Below are positions 19,744-27,571 of a DNA stretch of 64,000 bases, piece after piece. The stretch's first letter is position 1. Each line of letters starts with the position of its first letter. The notes beneath the pieces were generated by a model. It was not told the origin of the DNA and searched no databases. It was given only the letters and a program-made list of their open reading frames with translations. The stretch lies in assembly GCA_017500845.1 (NCBI GenBank), contig JAFVXY010000007.1:62001-126000 (forward strand), written 5' to 3'. Both the position numbers and the translations under genes were made by a program. Origin of the DNA: Clostridia bacterium (GTDB lineage: Bacteria; Bacillota; Clostridia; Christensenellales; Pumilibacteraceae).

Positions 19744-20073
19744 ATGAAAAGTTCAGCAGAATTGGCAGCAATCCGCGAAAACCTTAAGGTTGCCATCGGT
19801 TATAGCTGCGCTATCGAAGAAAACGATGTTAAGGTTGCAATCTGCATCGGCAACGACGGCGCAACTGCAGCAAGAGCAATTATCAGGGCTTGCATGGAAG
19901 AAATCGAGAAGCTCAATCTCGAGCACGTAAAGGTTGTTTTGCAGGGCAGCAAGGAAGCTCTTGACGGCGCACCCGTCGTTGAAGTAATCGCTACCGGCAA
20001 GGACAAAGTAGCATACAAAAACGTTAATCCCGACAAAGCGCGTGAAATCATCGCTTCGATTAACAACAAATAA
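19744..20073 (+). CDS. HndB-like hydrogenase subunit lacking [2Fe-2S] ligands
   Basis: 109 residues. Position and fold features match HndB, the small thioredoxin-like ferredoxin of NAD(P)-linked hydrogenases: N-terminal S-A-E-L-A-A-I-R-E-N, central A-A-R-A-I-I-R-A-C-M-E-E-I-E-K-L, and the C-terminal N-V-N-P-D-K-A-R-E-I-I. The sites where HndB proteins normally carry cluster cysteines (T-C-G near the start of the domain and G-C-x-G-x-C in the middle) read N-D-G and Q-G-S-K-E-A-L here, so the cluster should be absent. Three cysteines remain, but not in a ligand pattern. It is kept in frame, with a good AGGAG ribosome site at 19730-19734, so a structural role is likely. No gene symbol is given because of the lost ligands. 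Confidence 0.8.
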   Translation: MKSSAELAAIRENLKVAIGYSCAIEENDVKVAICIGNDGATAARAIIRACMEEIEKLNLEHVKVVLQGSKEALDGAPVVEVIATGKDKVAYKNVNPDKAREIIASINNK

Positions 20074-20093
20074 TCCCTAAGGAGAAGAGGTTA

Positions 20094-21908
20094 ATGTTAG
20101 AAAGAGCACATATTATGATTTGCGGCGGTACAGGTTGTACCTCCGGCAAAAGTATGAAGGTAAAGGAAGAATTCGAGCGTAAGCTTGCCGAGTACGGCGT
20201 AAGAGAAGAAGTTAAGCTCGTTATGACAGGTTGCTTCGGCTTGTGCGCTAAGGGTGTTATCGTTGCGGTTTATCCGGACGGAGCGTTCTATCAGTGCGTT
20301 AAGGTTGAGGACGTTGAGGAGATCGTTTCCGAGCATATCGTAAACGGCCGTAGAGTAAACAGATTGTTGGGCGATCATAAGACCGAAAGCGGCGAGCCCA
20401 TGCCCATCAACCAGACTCCGTTCTATAGCAACCAAAAGCGTATAGTTTTGAGAAACTGCGGCAGAATAAATCCTGAGAACATTGACGAATATATCGCATT
20501 CGACGGCTACAAGGCTTATGAGAAGTGCGTTAAGGAAATGACCCCCGAAAGCGTTATCCAGCTTTTGATCGACAGCGGACTTCGCGGTCGTGGCGGCGGC
20601 GGATTCCCCACCGGCAAAAAGTGGATTGCTACTCTCAATGCTAAGAACGACCAAAAGTACGTTGTCTGCAACGCCGACGAGGGTGACCCGGGCGCGTTCA
20701 TGGACCGTTCTGTACTCGAGGGCGACCCGCACTCCGTAATCGAAGCAATGATGATTGCAGGTTACGCAGTAGGAGCAACTCAAGGTTATGTATATATCCG
20801 TGCAGAGTATCCCATCGCAGTAGACAGATTGCAGGTTGCTATCGACCAGGCAAGAGAATACGGCATTTTGGGTAAGAATGCAATGGGTCTTGGCTATGAC
20901 TTCGATATGGAAATCCGTCTTGGCGCAGGCGCATTCGTTTGCGGCGAAGCTACGGCACTTATCCACAGCATCGAGGGACACCGTGGTGAGCCCACCCAGA
21001 AGCCTCCCCACCTTGCAGAGCACGGCTTGTGGGGTAAGCCGACCGTTCTTAACAACGTAGAGACTTACGCAAATATTCCGCAGATTATTCTTAACGGACC
21101 CGAGTGGTTCAAGACCATGGGTACTCAGAAGAGCCCGGGAACCAAGATCTTCGCTCTTGGCGGCAAGATCGTAAACACCGGCCTTGTAGAAATCCCCATG
21201 GGTACTACGCTTCGTACCATCATCGAGGAAATCGGTGGCGGTATCCCCGGAGGCAAGAAGTTCAAGGCAGCTCAGACCGGTGGTCCCAGCGGCGGATGTA
21301 TCCCTGCTGACCTTATCGACACCGCAATCGACTACGATAACCTTATCGCAATCGGTTCGATGATGGGTAGTGGTGGACTTATCGTTATGGACGAAGACAA
21401 CTGCATGGTTGACATCGCTAAGTTCTTCCTTGAGTTTACCGTAGACGAGTCTTGCGGTAAGTGTACTCCGTGCCGTATCGGTAACAAGCGCCTTTACGAG
21501 ATGCTTGAGAAGATCACCAACGGTCAGGGCGAAATGGAAGACCTTGACAAGATGGAAGAGCTTTGCAAGTACATCAAGGCTAACTCGCTTTGCGGCTTGG
21601 GACAGACTGCTCCCAACCCGGTTCTCAGCACTCTTAAGTACTTCCGTGACGAGTACATTGCTCACGTAAGAGACAAGAAGTGCCCGGCAGGCGTATGTAA
21701 GGCACTCCTTAATTACGTTATTGATAAAGACAAGTGTATCGGTTGCGGCCTCTGCGCTCGTGCGTGCCCGGCAGGTGCAATTGTTAAGACGGACTACATA
21801 GCTGAAGGACACAAGTTGCCCTCGCTCACGATTGACGTAACCAAGTGTCTCAAGTGCGGCGCTTGCTTAGATACGTGCAAGAGACAGCAGGCTATCAGCA
21901 AGAAATAG
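20094..21908 (+). CDS. hndC: [FeFe]-hydrogenase complex NuoF-like NAD/FMN subunit (HndC/HydB type)
   Basis: 604 residues. N-terminal [2Fe-2S] thioredoxin-like domain (C-G-G-T-G-C-T-S-G-K and T-G-C-F-G-L-C). Then the NuoF core: FMN loop L-R-G-R-G-G-G-G-F-P-T-G-K-K-W, NADH region N-A-D-E-G-D-P-G-A-F-M-D, A-G-A-F-V-C-G-E-A-T-A-L, and cluster motif E-S-C-G-K-C-T-P-C-R-I-G. The C-terminus has two [4Fe-4S] ferredoxin motifs (CIGCGLCARACP and CLKCGACLDTC). This is the diaphorase subunit where NAD(H), ferredoxin and hydrogenase electrons meet in bifurcating complexes. ATG 20094 follows AGGAGAAGAGG. 15 nt to hydA. Confidence 0.95.
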   Translation: MLERAHIMICGGTGCTSGKSMKVKEEFERKLAEYGVREEVKLVMTGCFGLCAKGVIVAVYPDGAFYQCVKVEDVEEIVSEHIVNGRRVNRLLGDHKTESGEPMPINQTPFYSNQKRIVLRNCGRINPENIDEYIAFDGYKAYEKCVKEMTPESVIQLLIDSGLRGRGGGGFPTGKKWIATLNAKNDQKYVVCNADEGDPGAFMDRSVLEGDPHSVIEAMMIAGYAVGATQGYVYIRAEYPIAVDRLQVAIDQAREYGILGKNAMGLGYDFDMEIRLGAGAFVCGEATALIHSIEGHRGEPTQKPPHLAEHGLWGKPTVLNNVETYANIPQIILNGPEWFKTMGTQKSPGTKIFALGGKIVNTGLVEIPMGTTLRTIIEEIGGGIPGGKKFKAAQTGGPSGGCIPADLIDTAIDYDNLIAIGSMMGSGGLIVMDEDNCMVDIAKFFLEFTVDESCGKCTPCRIGNKRLYEMLEKITNGQGEMEDLDKMEELCKYIKANSLCGLGQTAPNPVLSTLKYFRDEYIAHVRDKKCPAGVCKALLNYVIDKDKCIGCGLCARACPAGAIVKTDYIAEGHKLPSLTIDVTKCLKCGACLDTCKRQQAISKK

Positions 21909-21923
21909 GAGAGAAGATTTATT

Positions 21924-23675
21924 ATGAAACAAGTTAATTTGAAAATAAACGGTATTCCTGTTACGGTTGACGCCGGAACCAGAATTTTGGATGCTGCTAA
22001 AAAAGCAGGTGTAAATATCCCCACTCTTTGCTATCTTAAAGACGTAACCAACGACGGCTCCTGCCGTATGTGCGTTGTAGAAGTTACCGGCGCTAAGAAC
22101 CTTGTTACGTCCTGCTTTGCTACCGTAAAAGAGGGTATGGAAGTGTTCACCAACACCCCGAAGGTACTTGCTTCGCGCAAGACCACCTTGGAGCTTATCC
22201 TCTCCAACCACGATCAGAACTGCCTTTCGTGCGTAAGATCGACCAACTGCGAGCTTCAGAAGCTTGCTGTTGAGTACGGCTGCGATTCCTACAAGTACAA
22301 GGGAGAGAAGAATCAGTATCCCCTCGACGATAGCAATCCGTATCTTATCCGCGACAACAACAAGTGTATTTTGTGCCGTCGTTGCGTAGCTGTCTGCAAC
22401 AAGATTCAGACTGTTAGCGCAATCGGCCCCAACTTCCGTGGCTTCAAGACCGAAATCGGCAGCGTATTTGGACACAACCTCGACGCAACCGGTTGCGTAG
22501 CTTGCGGACAGTGTATCAAGGTTTGCCCGGTAGGCGCTCTTTACGAGAAGGACGACACCGCAAGAGTTATGGAAGCTATCCTCGATCCCGAGAAGTTCGT
22601 AATCGTTGGTACTGCTCCCGCAGTTAGAGTAGGTCTTGGTGAAGAATTCGGTTACCCCATCGGTAGCGACGTTCAGGGCAAGATGGTTACCTCGCTTCGT
22701 CGCCTTGGCTTCGACAAGGTATTCGACGTAAACATGACCGCAGACCTTACCATCATGGAAGAAGGCACCGAGCTTTTGAGCCGCCTTGACGACAAGAACG
22801 CTACTCTTCCCATGATCACCTCGTGCAGCCCGGGATGGATTAACTTCATCGAAACTTACTATCCCGACCTCGTAGGACACCTTTCCAGCTGCAAGTCGCC
22901 GCAACAGATGTTCGGTGCAGTTATGAAGACCTACTATGCAGAGAAGTTCGGTATCGACCCGGCTAAGATGGTAGTTGTTACCGTTATGCCGTGTACCGCA
23001 AAGAAGACTGAGGTTCTCAGAGATCATCATAAGGCAAGCGGCTATCCCGATGTTGATATCACCATCACCACCAGAGAGCTTGCTAGACTCTTGAAGCGTC
23101 AGTCCATCAACCTTGCTACCCTTGAGGAAAGCGACTTCGACGATCCGATTGGTAAGGGCTCGTCGGCAGGTAACCTCTTCGGTACCACCGGTGGTGTTAT
23201 GGAAGCAGCTCTTCGTACCGTTGCTTACGTTGTAAACGGCAAGAACCTTGACAAGCTTGACTTCAAGGCTGTAAGAGGCATGAAGGGTATCAAGGAAGCT
23301 AAGGTTAAGCTTGACAACGGCGTAGAGGTTAAGGTTGCTGTAGTTCATAGCCTTGCAAATGCACGCAAGATTATGGAAGACATCAAGGCAGGCAAGAGCA
23401 AGTATCACTTCATCGAAGTTATGGCTTGCCCGGGCGGCTGCATCAACGGCGGTGGACAGCCCATCGTTTCGTCCGAGATTCTTAACAACGTTGACGTAAG
23501 AGAGCTTCGCGCTAAGGCAGTTTATGCTCGCGACAAGAAGGCTCCTCTCAGACTCAGCCATGAGAACCCGATTATGAAGACGCTTTATGATGAATACTTC
23601 GGCAAGCCGAACAGCCATAAGGCACACGAGATTTTGCATACTACTTACAAGGCACAGGATGCTAAGATTAAGTAA
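21924..23675 (+). CDS. hndD: [FeFe]-hydrogenase catalytic subunit, NAD-linked group A (HndD/HydA type)
   Basis: 583 residues. Modules in order: [2Fe-2S] plant-type ferredoxin (cysteines from C-Y-L-K to T-S-C-F), a His-Cys3 [4Fe-4S] site (H-D-Q-N-C-L-S-C), two [4Fe-4S] motifs (CILCRRCVAVC and CVACGQCIKVCPVG), then the H-domain. H-cluster motifs: L1 T299-S-C301-S302-P-G-W; a following S-S-C323-K-S-P-Q-Q; L2 M-P-C357-T-A-K-K; L3 M-A-C502-P-G-G-C506. The second cysteine of the canonical TSCCPxW is serine (see finding). The C-terminal small-subunit-like tail ends near HTTYKAQD. Maturases HydEFG are not in the window. Makes or uses H2 in the cytoplasm with NADH and ferredoxin. Confidence 0.95.
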   Translation: MKQVNLKINGIPVTVDAGTRILDAAKKAGVNIPTLCYLKDVTNDGSCRMCVVEVTGAKNLVTSCFATVKEGMEVFTNTPKVLASRKTTLELILSNHDQNCLSCVRSTNCELQKLAVEYGCDSYKYKGEKNQYPLDDSNPYLIRDNNKCILCRRCVAVCNKIQTVSAIGPNFRGFKTEIGSVFGHNLDATGCVACGQCIKVCPVGALYEKDDTARVMEAILDPEKFVIVGTAPAVRVGLGEEFGYPIGSDVQGKMVTSLRRLGFDKVFDVNMTADLTIMEEGTELLSRLDDKNATLPMITSCSPGWINFIETYYPDLVGHLSSCKSPQQMFGAVMKTYYAEKFGIDPAKMVVVTVMPCTAKKTEVLRDHHKASGYPDVDITITTRELARLLKRQSINLATLEESDFDDPIGKGSSAGNLFGTTGGVMEAALRTVAYVVNGKNLDKLDFKAVRGMKGIKEAKVKLDNGVEVKVAVVHSLANARKIMEDIKAGKSKYHFIEVMACPGGCINGGGQPIVSSEILNNVDVRELRAKAVYARDKKAPLRLSHENPIMKTLYDEYFGKPNSHKAHEILHTTYKAQDAKIK

Positions 23676-23708
23676 GTTTTACAAAAGATTGTGAAATACT
23701 AAAGACAA

Positions 23709-23741
23709 AAAATATCCATCGGCTTAGCCGGTGGATATTTT
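23709..23741 (+). terminator. Intrinsic terminator after the hydrogenase operon
   Basis: Fifteen-pair stem from AAAATATCCATCGGC to GCCGGTGGATATTTT with a three-base loop; one G-U pair. The A and T tracts at both sides of the stem allow function in either direction. Confidence 0.88.
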
Positions 23742-23769
23742 GACGTTTAACCGTTATTTAACAAATTTG

Positions 23770-23778
23770 TGTTATAAT
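23770..23778 (+). promoter_or_regulatory. Extended -10 promoter of the thioesterase gene
   Basis: TGTTATAAT (TG at 23770-23771, TATAAT 23773-23778) with no good -35. Start expected near 23785, immediately before the AAGAGGTG ribosome site, so the leader is about 13 nt. Confidence 0.6.
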
Positions 23779-23797
23779 AACCTCAAGAGGTGCAGAT

Positions 23798-24517
23798 ATG
23801 ATTTTTTCGTATACATATAAGGTAAGGGCTAGCGATTGTGGCCTCACTACAAATATGGAGCTTGTTGGCGCGTTCAACTGCGTAGAGGATATTTGCAGTG
23901 AATATTTGGCGGCGCTTGGCATGACAGGTATATATTTATCCAAGACCTACGGCGTAACGTGGGTTTATACCAAGCACAAAATGCAAATTTTCAAGCCGTT
24001 GCCGTGGCTTAGCCCCTATACCGTCAAGTGCTTTTTGTCCAAAATGTCCAAGGTGACTACGGTAGTTGACTTTGCCTTTTATGACGAAAGCGGCGATTTG
24101 GCTATCTATTCTCAGCTGGAGATGTGTCTTATCGACCTGAATACAAGTAGAATATCTGCGCTTTCGGCAGTTGGCTTCGATAAGCTCGAGGTCCATAAGT
24201 CCATTCTGCCGGGTAGCTTTTCTCGCTTTGCGGTGACTAATGCGACCCAAAAAGATAGGGTTGTCGTAAAAAACAGCAATATCGATTGCAACAATCATAC
24301 CAACAATACCGAGTATATACGTTTGTTGCTTGACTCGTATCCTATGGAGCACTTACGCACGAGAAGAATTAAATCCATCGAGGTCAATTATATCAATCAG
24401 TCAAGGCTGGGCGAGGAGCTTGTTATAAGTGTGGCGGCAGAGGATAATTGCCATAAGGTTGTTTTCACTCGTGGCGATACGCAAATTATAAAGTGCGAAA
24501 TTTTCTTTGATAATTAG
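23798..24517 (+). CDS. Acyl-ACP thioesterase (FatA/FatB-like, double hot-dog)
   Basis: 239 residues. Releases fatty acids from acyl carrier protein. Two hot-dog halves are visible: the first with the N-terminal R-A-S-D-C...N-C-V-E-D-I and W-V-Y-T-K-H-K-M; the second begins near residue 160 with the catalytic-region motif N-S-N-I-D-C-N-N-H-T-N-N-T-E-Y-I (the usual form is D-x-N-x-H-x-N-N-x-x-Y). Length fits the bacterial family. AAGAGGTG at 23784-23791 precedes the ATG. Followed 25 nt later by a GNAT gene, probably cotranscribed. Confidence 0.88.
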   Translation: MIFSYTYKVRASDCGLTTNMELVGAFNCVEDICSEYLAALGMTGIYLSKTYGVTWVYTKHKMQIFKPLPWLSPYTVKCFLSKMSKVTTVVDFAFYDESGDLAIYSQLEMCLIDLNTSRISALSAVGFDKLEVHKSILPGSFSRFAVTNATQKDRVVVKNSNIDCNNHTNNTEYIRLLLDSYPMEHLRTRRIKSIEVNYINQSRLGEELVISVAAEDNCHKVVFTRGDTQIIKCEIFFDN

Positions 24518-24542
24518 TAAATATCATTAAGAGGTGAACGAT

Positions 24543-25052
24543 TTGAATGTTTTAGAGCGTGCAAAAATAGAGGATGCCGAGCTTTGTCGCAGAATTTTAG
24601 ACGATGGACGAGATTTTCAACGTCAGCAGGGCTTTTATCAATGGTCCGACGACTATCCCAATCTTAGCACAGTGCTTGAAGATATCGACAAGCAAAGAGG
24701 ATACGTCCTCAAAATTGATGGGGTAATCGTAGGATATATGTGTATCGATTTTGCCGGCGAGCCTACGTATGCCACAATCGAGGGCAAGTGGAATTATAAC
24801 GGGGCTTATGCAGTAGTGCACCGCTTGGCTTTTGTCAAAGAACACCTCGGCAAAGGGCTTGCTGACGTAACCTTTGATTTGATACAAAAGCTTTGTATCG
24901 CAAACGGCGTACCATATATCCGTGTTGATACGGGCTTTTATAACCAAAGAATGCAGCATATCCTCACCAAAAACGGTTTTTCTAAGTGCGGTATAATAAC
25001 GCTATTAGATAAAACCAAACGCTTCGCTTATGATAAGCTAATCAAATTATAG
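24543..25052 (+). CDS. GNAT-family N-acetyltransferase
   Basis: 169 residues if TTG at 24543 is the start; GTG at 24534 is also in frame but overlaps the ribosome site AAGAGGTG (24529-24536). GNAT features: N-terminal A-K-I-E-D-A-E-L-C-R-R-I, central strand Y-V-L-K-I-D-G-V-I-V-G-Y-M, the acetyl-CoA loop region H-R-L-A-F-V-K-E-H-L-G-K-G-L-A (Q/RxxGxG/A type, here H-L-G-K-G-L), and the C-terminal Y-I-R-V-D-T-G-F-Y-N-Q-R-M-Q. The substrate is not known. A strong terminator follows 15 nt after the stop. Confidence 0.85.
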   Translation: MNVLERAKIEDAELCRRILDDGRDFQRQQGFYQWSDDYPNLSTVLEDIDKQRGYVLKIDGVIVGYMCIDFAGEPTYATIEGKWNYNGAYAVVHRLAFVKEHLGKGLADVTFDLIQKLCIANGVPYIRVDTGFYNQRMQHILTKNGFSKCGIITLLDKTKRFAYDKLIKL

Positions 25053-25066
25053 TATTATAAACATCG

Positions 25067-25098
25067 AAAAGGAGTAGTTTTTCTACTCCTTTTTTTGC
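25067..25098 (+). terminator. Intrinsic terminator after the GNAT gene
   Basis: Stem AAAAGGAGTAG / CTACTCCTTTT with a T-rich loop and continuing T run to 25096. Confidence 0.9.
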
Positions 25099-25116
25099 TG
25101 TGTAAAACAAAAATCA

Positions 25117-25145
25117 TTGACTATAAAGGTAAAGTGTGCTACAAT
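25117..25145 (+). promoter_or_regulatory. Strong promoter for the structured RNA / LRR lipoprotein
   Basis: TTGACT (25117-25122), 17-nt spacer, TACAAT (25140-25145). Start expected at G25152, which is the first base of the long closing stem of the RNA described next. Confidence 0.85.
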
Positions 25146-25151
25146 AATATT

Positions 25152-25315
25152 GCGACTCAATTTAATATTTGTGGAAGTATACTTGTAGGGCATAAGTGTA
25201 CCTTATTTGCATTATCTAAAAATCTTCCACAAGATTGTTAAATTGAGTGTCGCAACTTAGCGAATAAGCCACTGTGCTAGTGTCGTCTTGTTCGTTAAGA
25301 CGGCACTTTTTATTT
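25152..25315 (+). ncRNA. Stem-closed structured leader RNA or small RNA, ended by a terminator
   Basis: Bases 25152-25177 pair with 25224-25253 in three blocks: GCGAC/GTCGC, TCAATTTAA/TTAAATTGA, TTGTGGAAG/CTTCCACAA, with a small bulge and an internal loop. Inside is a second hairpin GTATACTT/AAGTGTAC (25177-25184 with 25194-25201, one G-U pair) with loop GTAGGGCAT, then an A-rich single strand. An intrinsic terminator ends the unit at 25279-25315. The predicted transcription start is exactly the first stem base. The product would be about 164 nt, or a leader of the LRR gene at 25331 when the terminator is read through. No known RNA family is recognised; the closed-end plan recalls 6S RNA but it is shorter. 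Confidence 0.6.
25279..25315 (+). terminator. Intrinsic terminator between the structured RNA and the LRR gene
   Basis: Stem AGTGTCGTCTT / AAGACGGCACT (25279-25289 with 25297-25307, one G-U pair), seven-base loop, then TTTTATTTTA. It sits only 4-8 nt before the ribosome site GGAGG of the LRR gene, so it can decide whether that gene is expressed. Confidence 0.85.
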
Positions 25316-25330
25316 TATGGAGGAAAAAGT

Positions 25331-27448
25331 ATGAAAAAAACAAAGATATTAGTCTTATTGACTCTAATGCTTTCTTTTTGCTTGTCGCTTAGTCTACTTA
25401 CGGCATGCCAAGAGCCTAATATAGATGAAATCACAGTGGGTGTGCAATATAAATTGGATAAAGGTGGAAAGTCTTATTTTGTTGTAGGTATAGGGACGGT
25501 TACGGATACTGATATAATTATAGATTCTGTATACAATGATATGCCCGTAACGAGAATAGGACCTTCTGCATTCCGTGATTGTGTTGACATTACAAGCATA
25601 GTAATTCCCGATACAGTGACGGCAATAGGCATCTCGACATTTCGTGGATGCAGTGGCTTGACTAGCATAACAATCCCCGACTCTGTTACAAGTATAGGCG
25701 GGTATGCATTTTCCGAGTGCAACAACTTGCAAAGTATAACGCTTCCGTTTGTGGGTGCAAGCAAGGATGATACCGAAAACCCACATTTTGGATATGTTTT
25801 TGGCGCACCAAATTATGAAAAAAACGCTGAATACATACCGGAGTCGCTAAAGGAAGTAACAATTACGTCAGCAACAAGCATAGGTGAGTTTGCTTTCCAC
25901 GGTTGCGGTAATATAGAGAGTATAACAATCTCCGATGGGGTAACAAGGATAGGAAGTAGAGCGCTCGAGGGGTGCAGTGGCTTAGAAAGTTTAACATTAC
26001 CGTTTCTGGGTGCAAGCAAGGACGATACCGAAAACCCCCATTTTGGATATATATTTGGTGCACCAAATTATGAAGAAAATGCCGCTTACATACCAGAGTT
26101 GCTAAAGGAAGTATCAATTACATCAGCTACGAGTATAGGCCAACATGCCTTTTATGGCTGCAATAAGTTAGAAAGCATCACCATCCCTGATAGCGCGACA
26201 AGTATAAGAGAAAGAGCGTTCGAGGGTTGTGGTGCTGAAATAGTATGGGAAAATGCTCCAACGATGGCAAATATAGGAGAGTATGCGTTTAGCGGCTACA
26301 AAGGAACAAGCATAACAATCCCCGATTCAGTGACAAGCATAGGACATACTGCGTTCTATAAATCTACTAGTTTAGAGAGTATAACATTGCCGTTTATAGG
26401 CGCAACTAAGAACGGTACGAGTAATACACATTTTGGATATATATTTGGTGTAAGCAGTTATTCAAATAATGACGATTATGTGCCGACCTCACTAAAAACA
26501 GTAATAATAACAGGTGGAAACATAAGAAGCAGAGCGTTCTATAATTGCAGTAGTTTAACGAATATAACAATCCCCGACTCAGTAACGAGCATAGGTGATA
26601 GTGCGTTCGAGAGTTGCAGTAGCTTAGTGAGCATAACAATCCCCGACTCGGTCACGAGCATGGGAGATTATGCGTTCGAGGGTTGCAGTAGCTTAGAGAG
26701 TATAACATTACCGTTTGTTGGTGAAACTAAGAACGGTACGAGTAATACACACTTTGGATATATATTTGGTGCATGGAGTTATCACGATAATTACGAATTT
26801 GTACCGACCTCACTCAAAACAGTAATTGTTACAGGAGGGGAGAGCATTGGTGAAAAATCGTTCTATCATTGCTATGGATTGATAAGCATAACAATCCCCG
26901 ACTCAGTCACAAGCATAGGGCGTAGTGCGTTCGAGGGTTGTAGTGGTTTAACAAGTATAACAATCCCCGATTCAGTGACAAGCATAGGATATGATGCGTT
27001 CTCTGGTTGCAGTGGCTTAGAAAGTATAACTTTGCCGTTTGTAGGTGCAACTAAGAACGGTACGAGTAATACACACTTTGGCTGTATCTTTGGCGCAGGA
27101 AGTTATTCATATAATGAAAATTATGTGCCGACCTCACTAAAAACAGTAATAATTACAGGCGGGGAGAGCATAAAAAATAGTGCATTTTATAATTGCAGTA
27201 ACTTAACGAGCATAACAATTCCAGACACAGTGACAAGCATAGGAGATTATGCGTTCATAGCTTGCTATGACTTAGAACGAGTATTCTATATGGGTACTGC
27301 CGAGGATTGGAGCGAAATATCAATAGGAAGCGATAATAGCTATCTTACCTCTGCAACGATATACTATTACAGTGAGAGTCAGCCGACGGATGAGAGTAAT
27401 TATTGGCATTATGATGCTGATGGAGTAACTCCTGTAATTTGGGATTAA
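25331..27448 (+). CDS. BspA-type leucine-rich-repeat surface lipoprotein
   Basis: 705 residues from ATG 25331, placed 7 nt after GGAGG (25319-25323). Signal peptide with K-K-T-K then a hydrophobic core and lipobox L-T-A-C26, so it should be lipid-anchored outside the membrane. Nearly all the rest is tandem LRR_5/BspA repeats of the type S-I-T-I-P-D-S-V-T-S-I-G-x-x-A-F-x-x-C-S-x-L. At least five longer modules interrupt them, each with L-P-F-V-G-A-x-K, H-F-G-Y-I-F-G-A and S-L-K-x-V-x-I-T-x-G (starting near 25740, 25998, 26388, 26703, 27033). The end (about 27290-27448) is non-repetitive and acidic. Such proteins bind host or matrix molecules. The DNA is AT-rich compared with the core genes and repeats at base level, which favours recombination. 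Confidence 0.92.
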   Translation: MKKTKILVLLTLMLSFCLSLSLLTACQEPNIDEITVGVQYKLDKGGKSYFVVGIGTVTDTDIIIDSVYNDMPVTRIGPSAFRDCVDITSIVIPDTVTAIGISTFRGCSGLTSITIPDSVTSIGGYAFSECNNLQSITLPFVGASKDDTENPHFGYVFGAPNYEKNAEYIPESLKEVTITSATSIGEFAFHGCGNIESITISDGVTRIGSRALEGCSGLESLTLPFLGASKDDTENPHFGYIFGAPNYEENAAYIPELLKEVSITSATSIGQHAFYGCNKLESITIPDSATSIRERAFEGCGAEIVWENAPTMANIGEYAFSGYKGTSITIPDSVTSIGHTAFYKSTSLESITLPFIGATKNGTSNTHFGYIFGVSSYSNNDDYVPTSLKTVIITGGNIRSRAFYNCSSLTNITIPDSVTSIGDSAFESCSSLVSITIPDSVTSMGDYAFEGCSSLESITLPFVGETKNGTSNTHFGYIFGAWSYHDNYEFVPTSLKTVIVTGGESIGEKSFYHCYGLISITIPDSVTSIGRSAFEGCSGLTSITIPDSVTSIGYDAFSGCSGLESITLPFVGATKNGTSNTHFGCIFGAGSYSYNENYVPTSLKTVIITGGESIKNSAFYNCSNLTSITIPDTVTSIGDYAFIACYDLERVFYMGTAEDWSEISIGSDNSYLTSATIYYYSESQPTDESNYWHYDADGVTPVIWD

Positions 27449-27526
27449 GAGTAGTTCTATAATTTTTAGTGTTTTAGTTGTTGTAAAAGCCGCTATTTTG
27501 GCTTTCAAGCTCACAAAGTGAAAAAT

Positions 27527-27566
27527 AAAAAAGTACAACCACTCATAAGAGTAGGTTGTACTTTTT
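27527..27566. terminator. Bidirectional intrinsic terminator after the LRR gene
   Basis: Stem AAAAAGTACAACC / GGTTGTACTTTTT with an inner ACTC-ATAA-GAGT helix; A tract before and T tract after make it usable on both strands. Confidence 0.88.
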
Positions 27567-27571
27567 GGTTA

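Noticed and set aside
20097..23639. Long minus-strand frames opposite the hydrogenase genes
   Set aside because: Antisense shadows of genes with clear iron-sulfur motifs.
25152..25315. Retron non-coding RNA (paired 5' and 3' ends)
   Set aside because: No reverse transcriptase gene nearby, and the following gene is an LRR lipoprotein.
25331..27448. CRISPR or non-coding repeat
   Set aside because: Repeats are in frame and code for leucine-rich repeats with a signal peptide.
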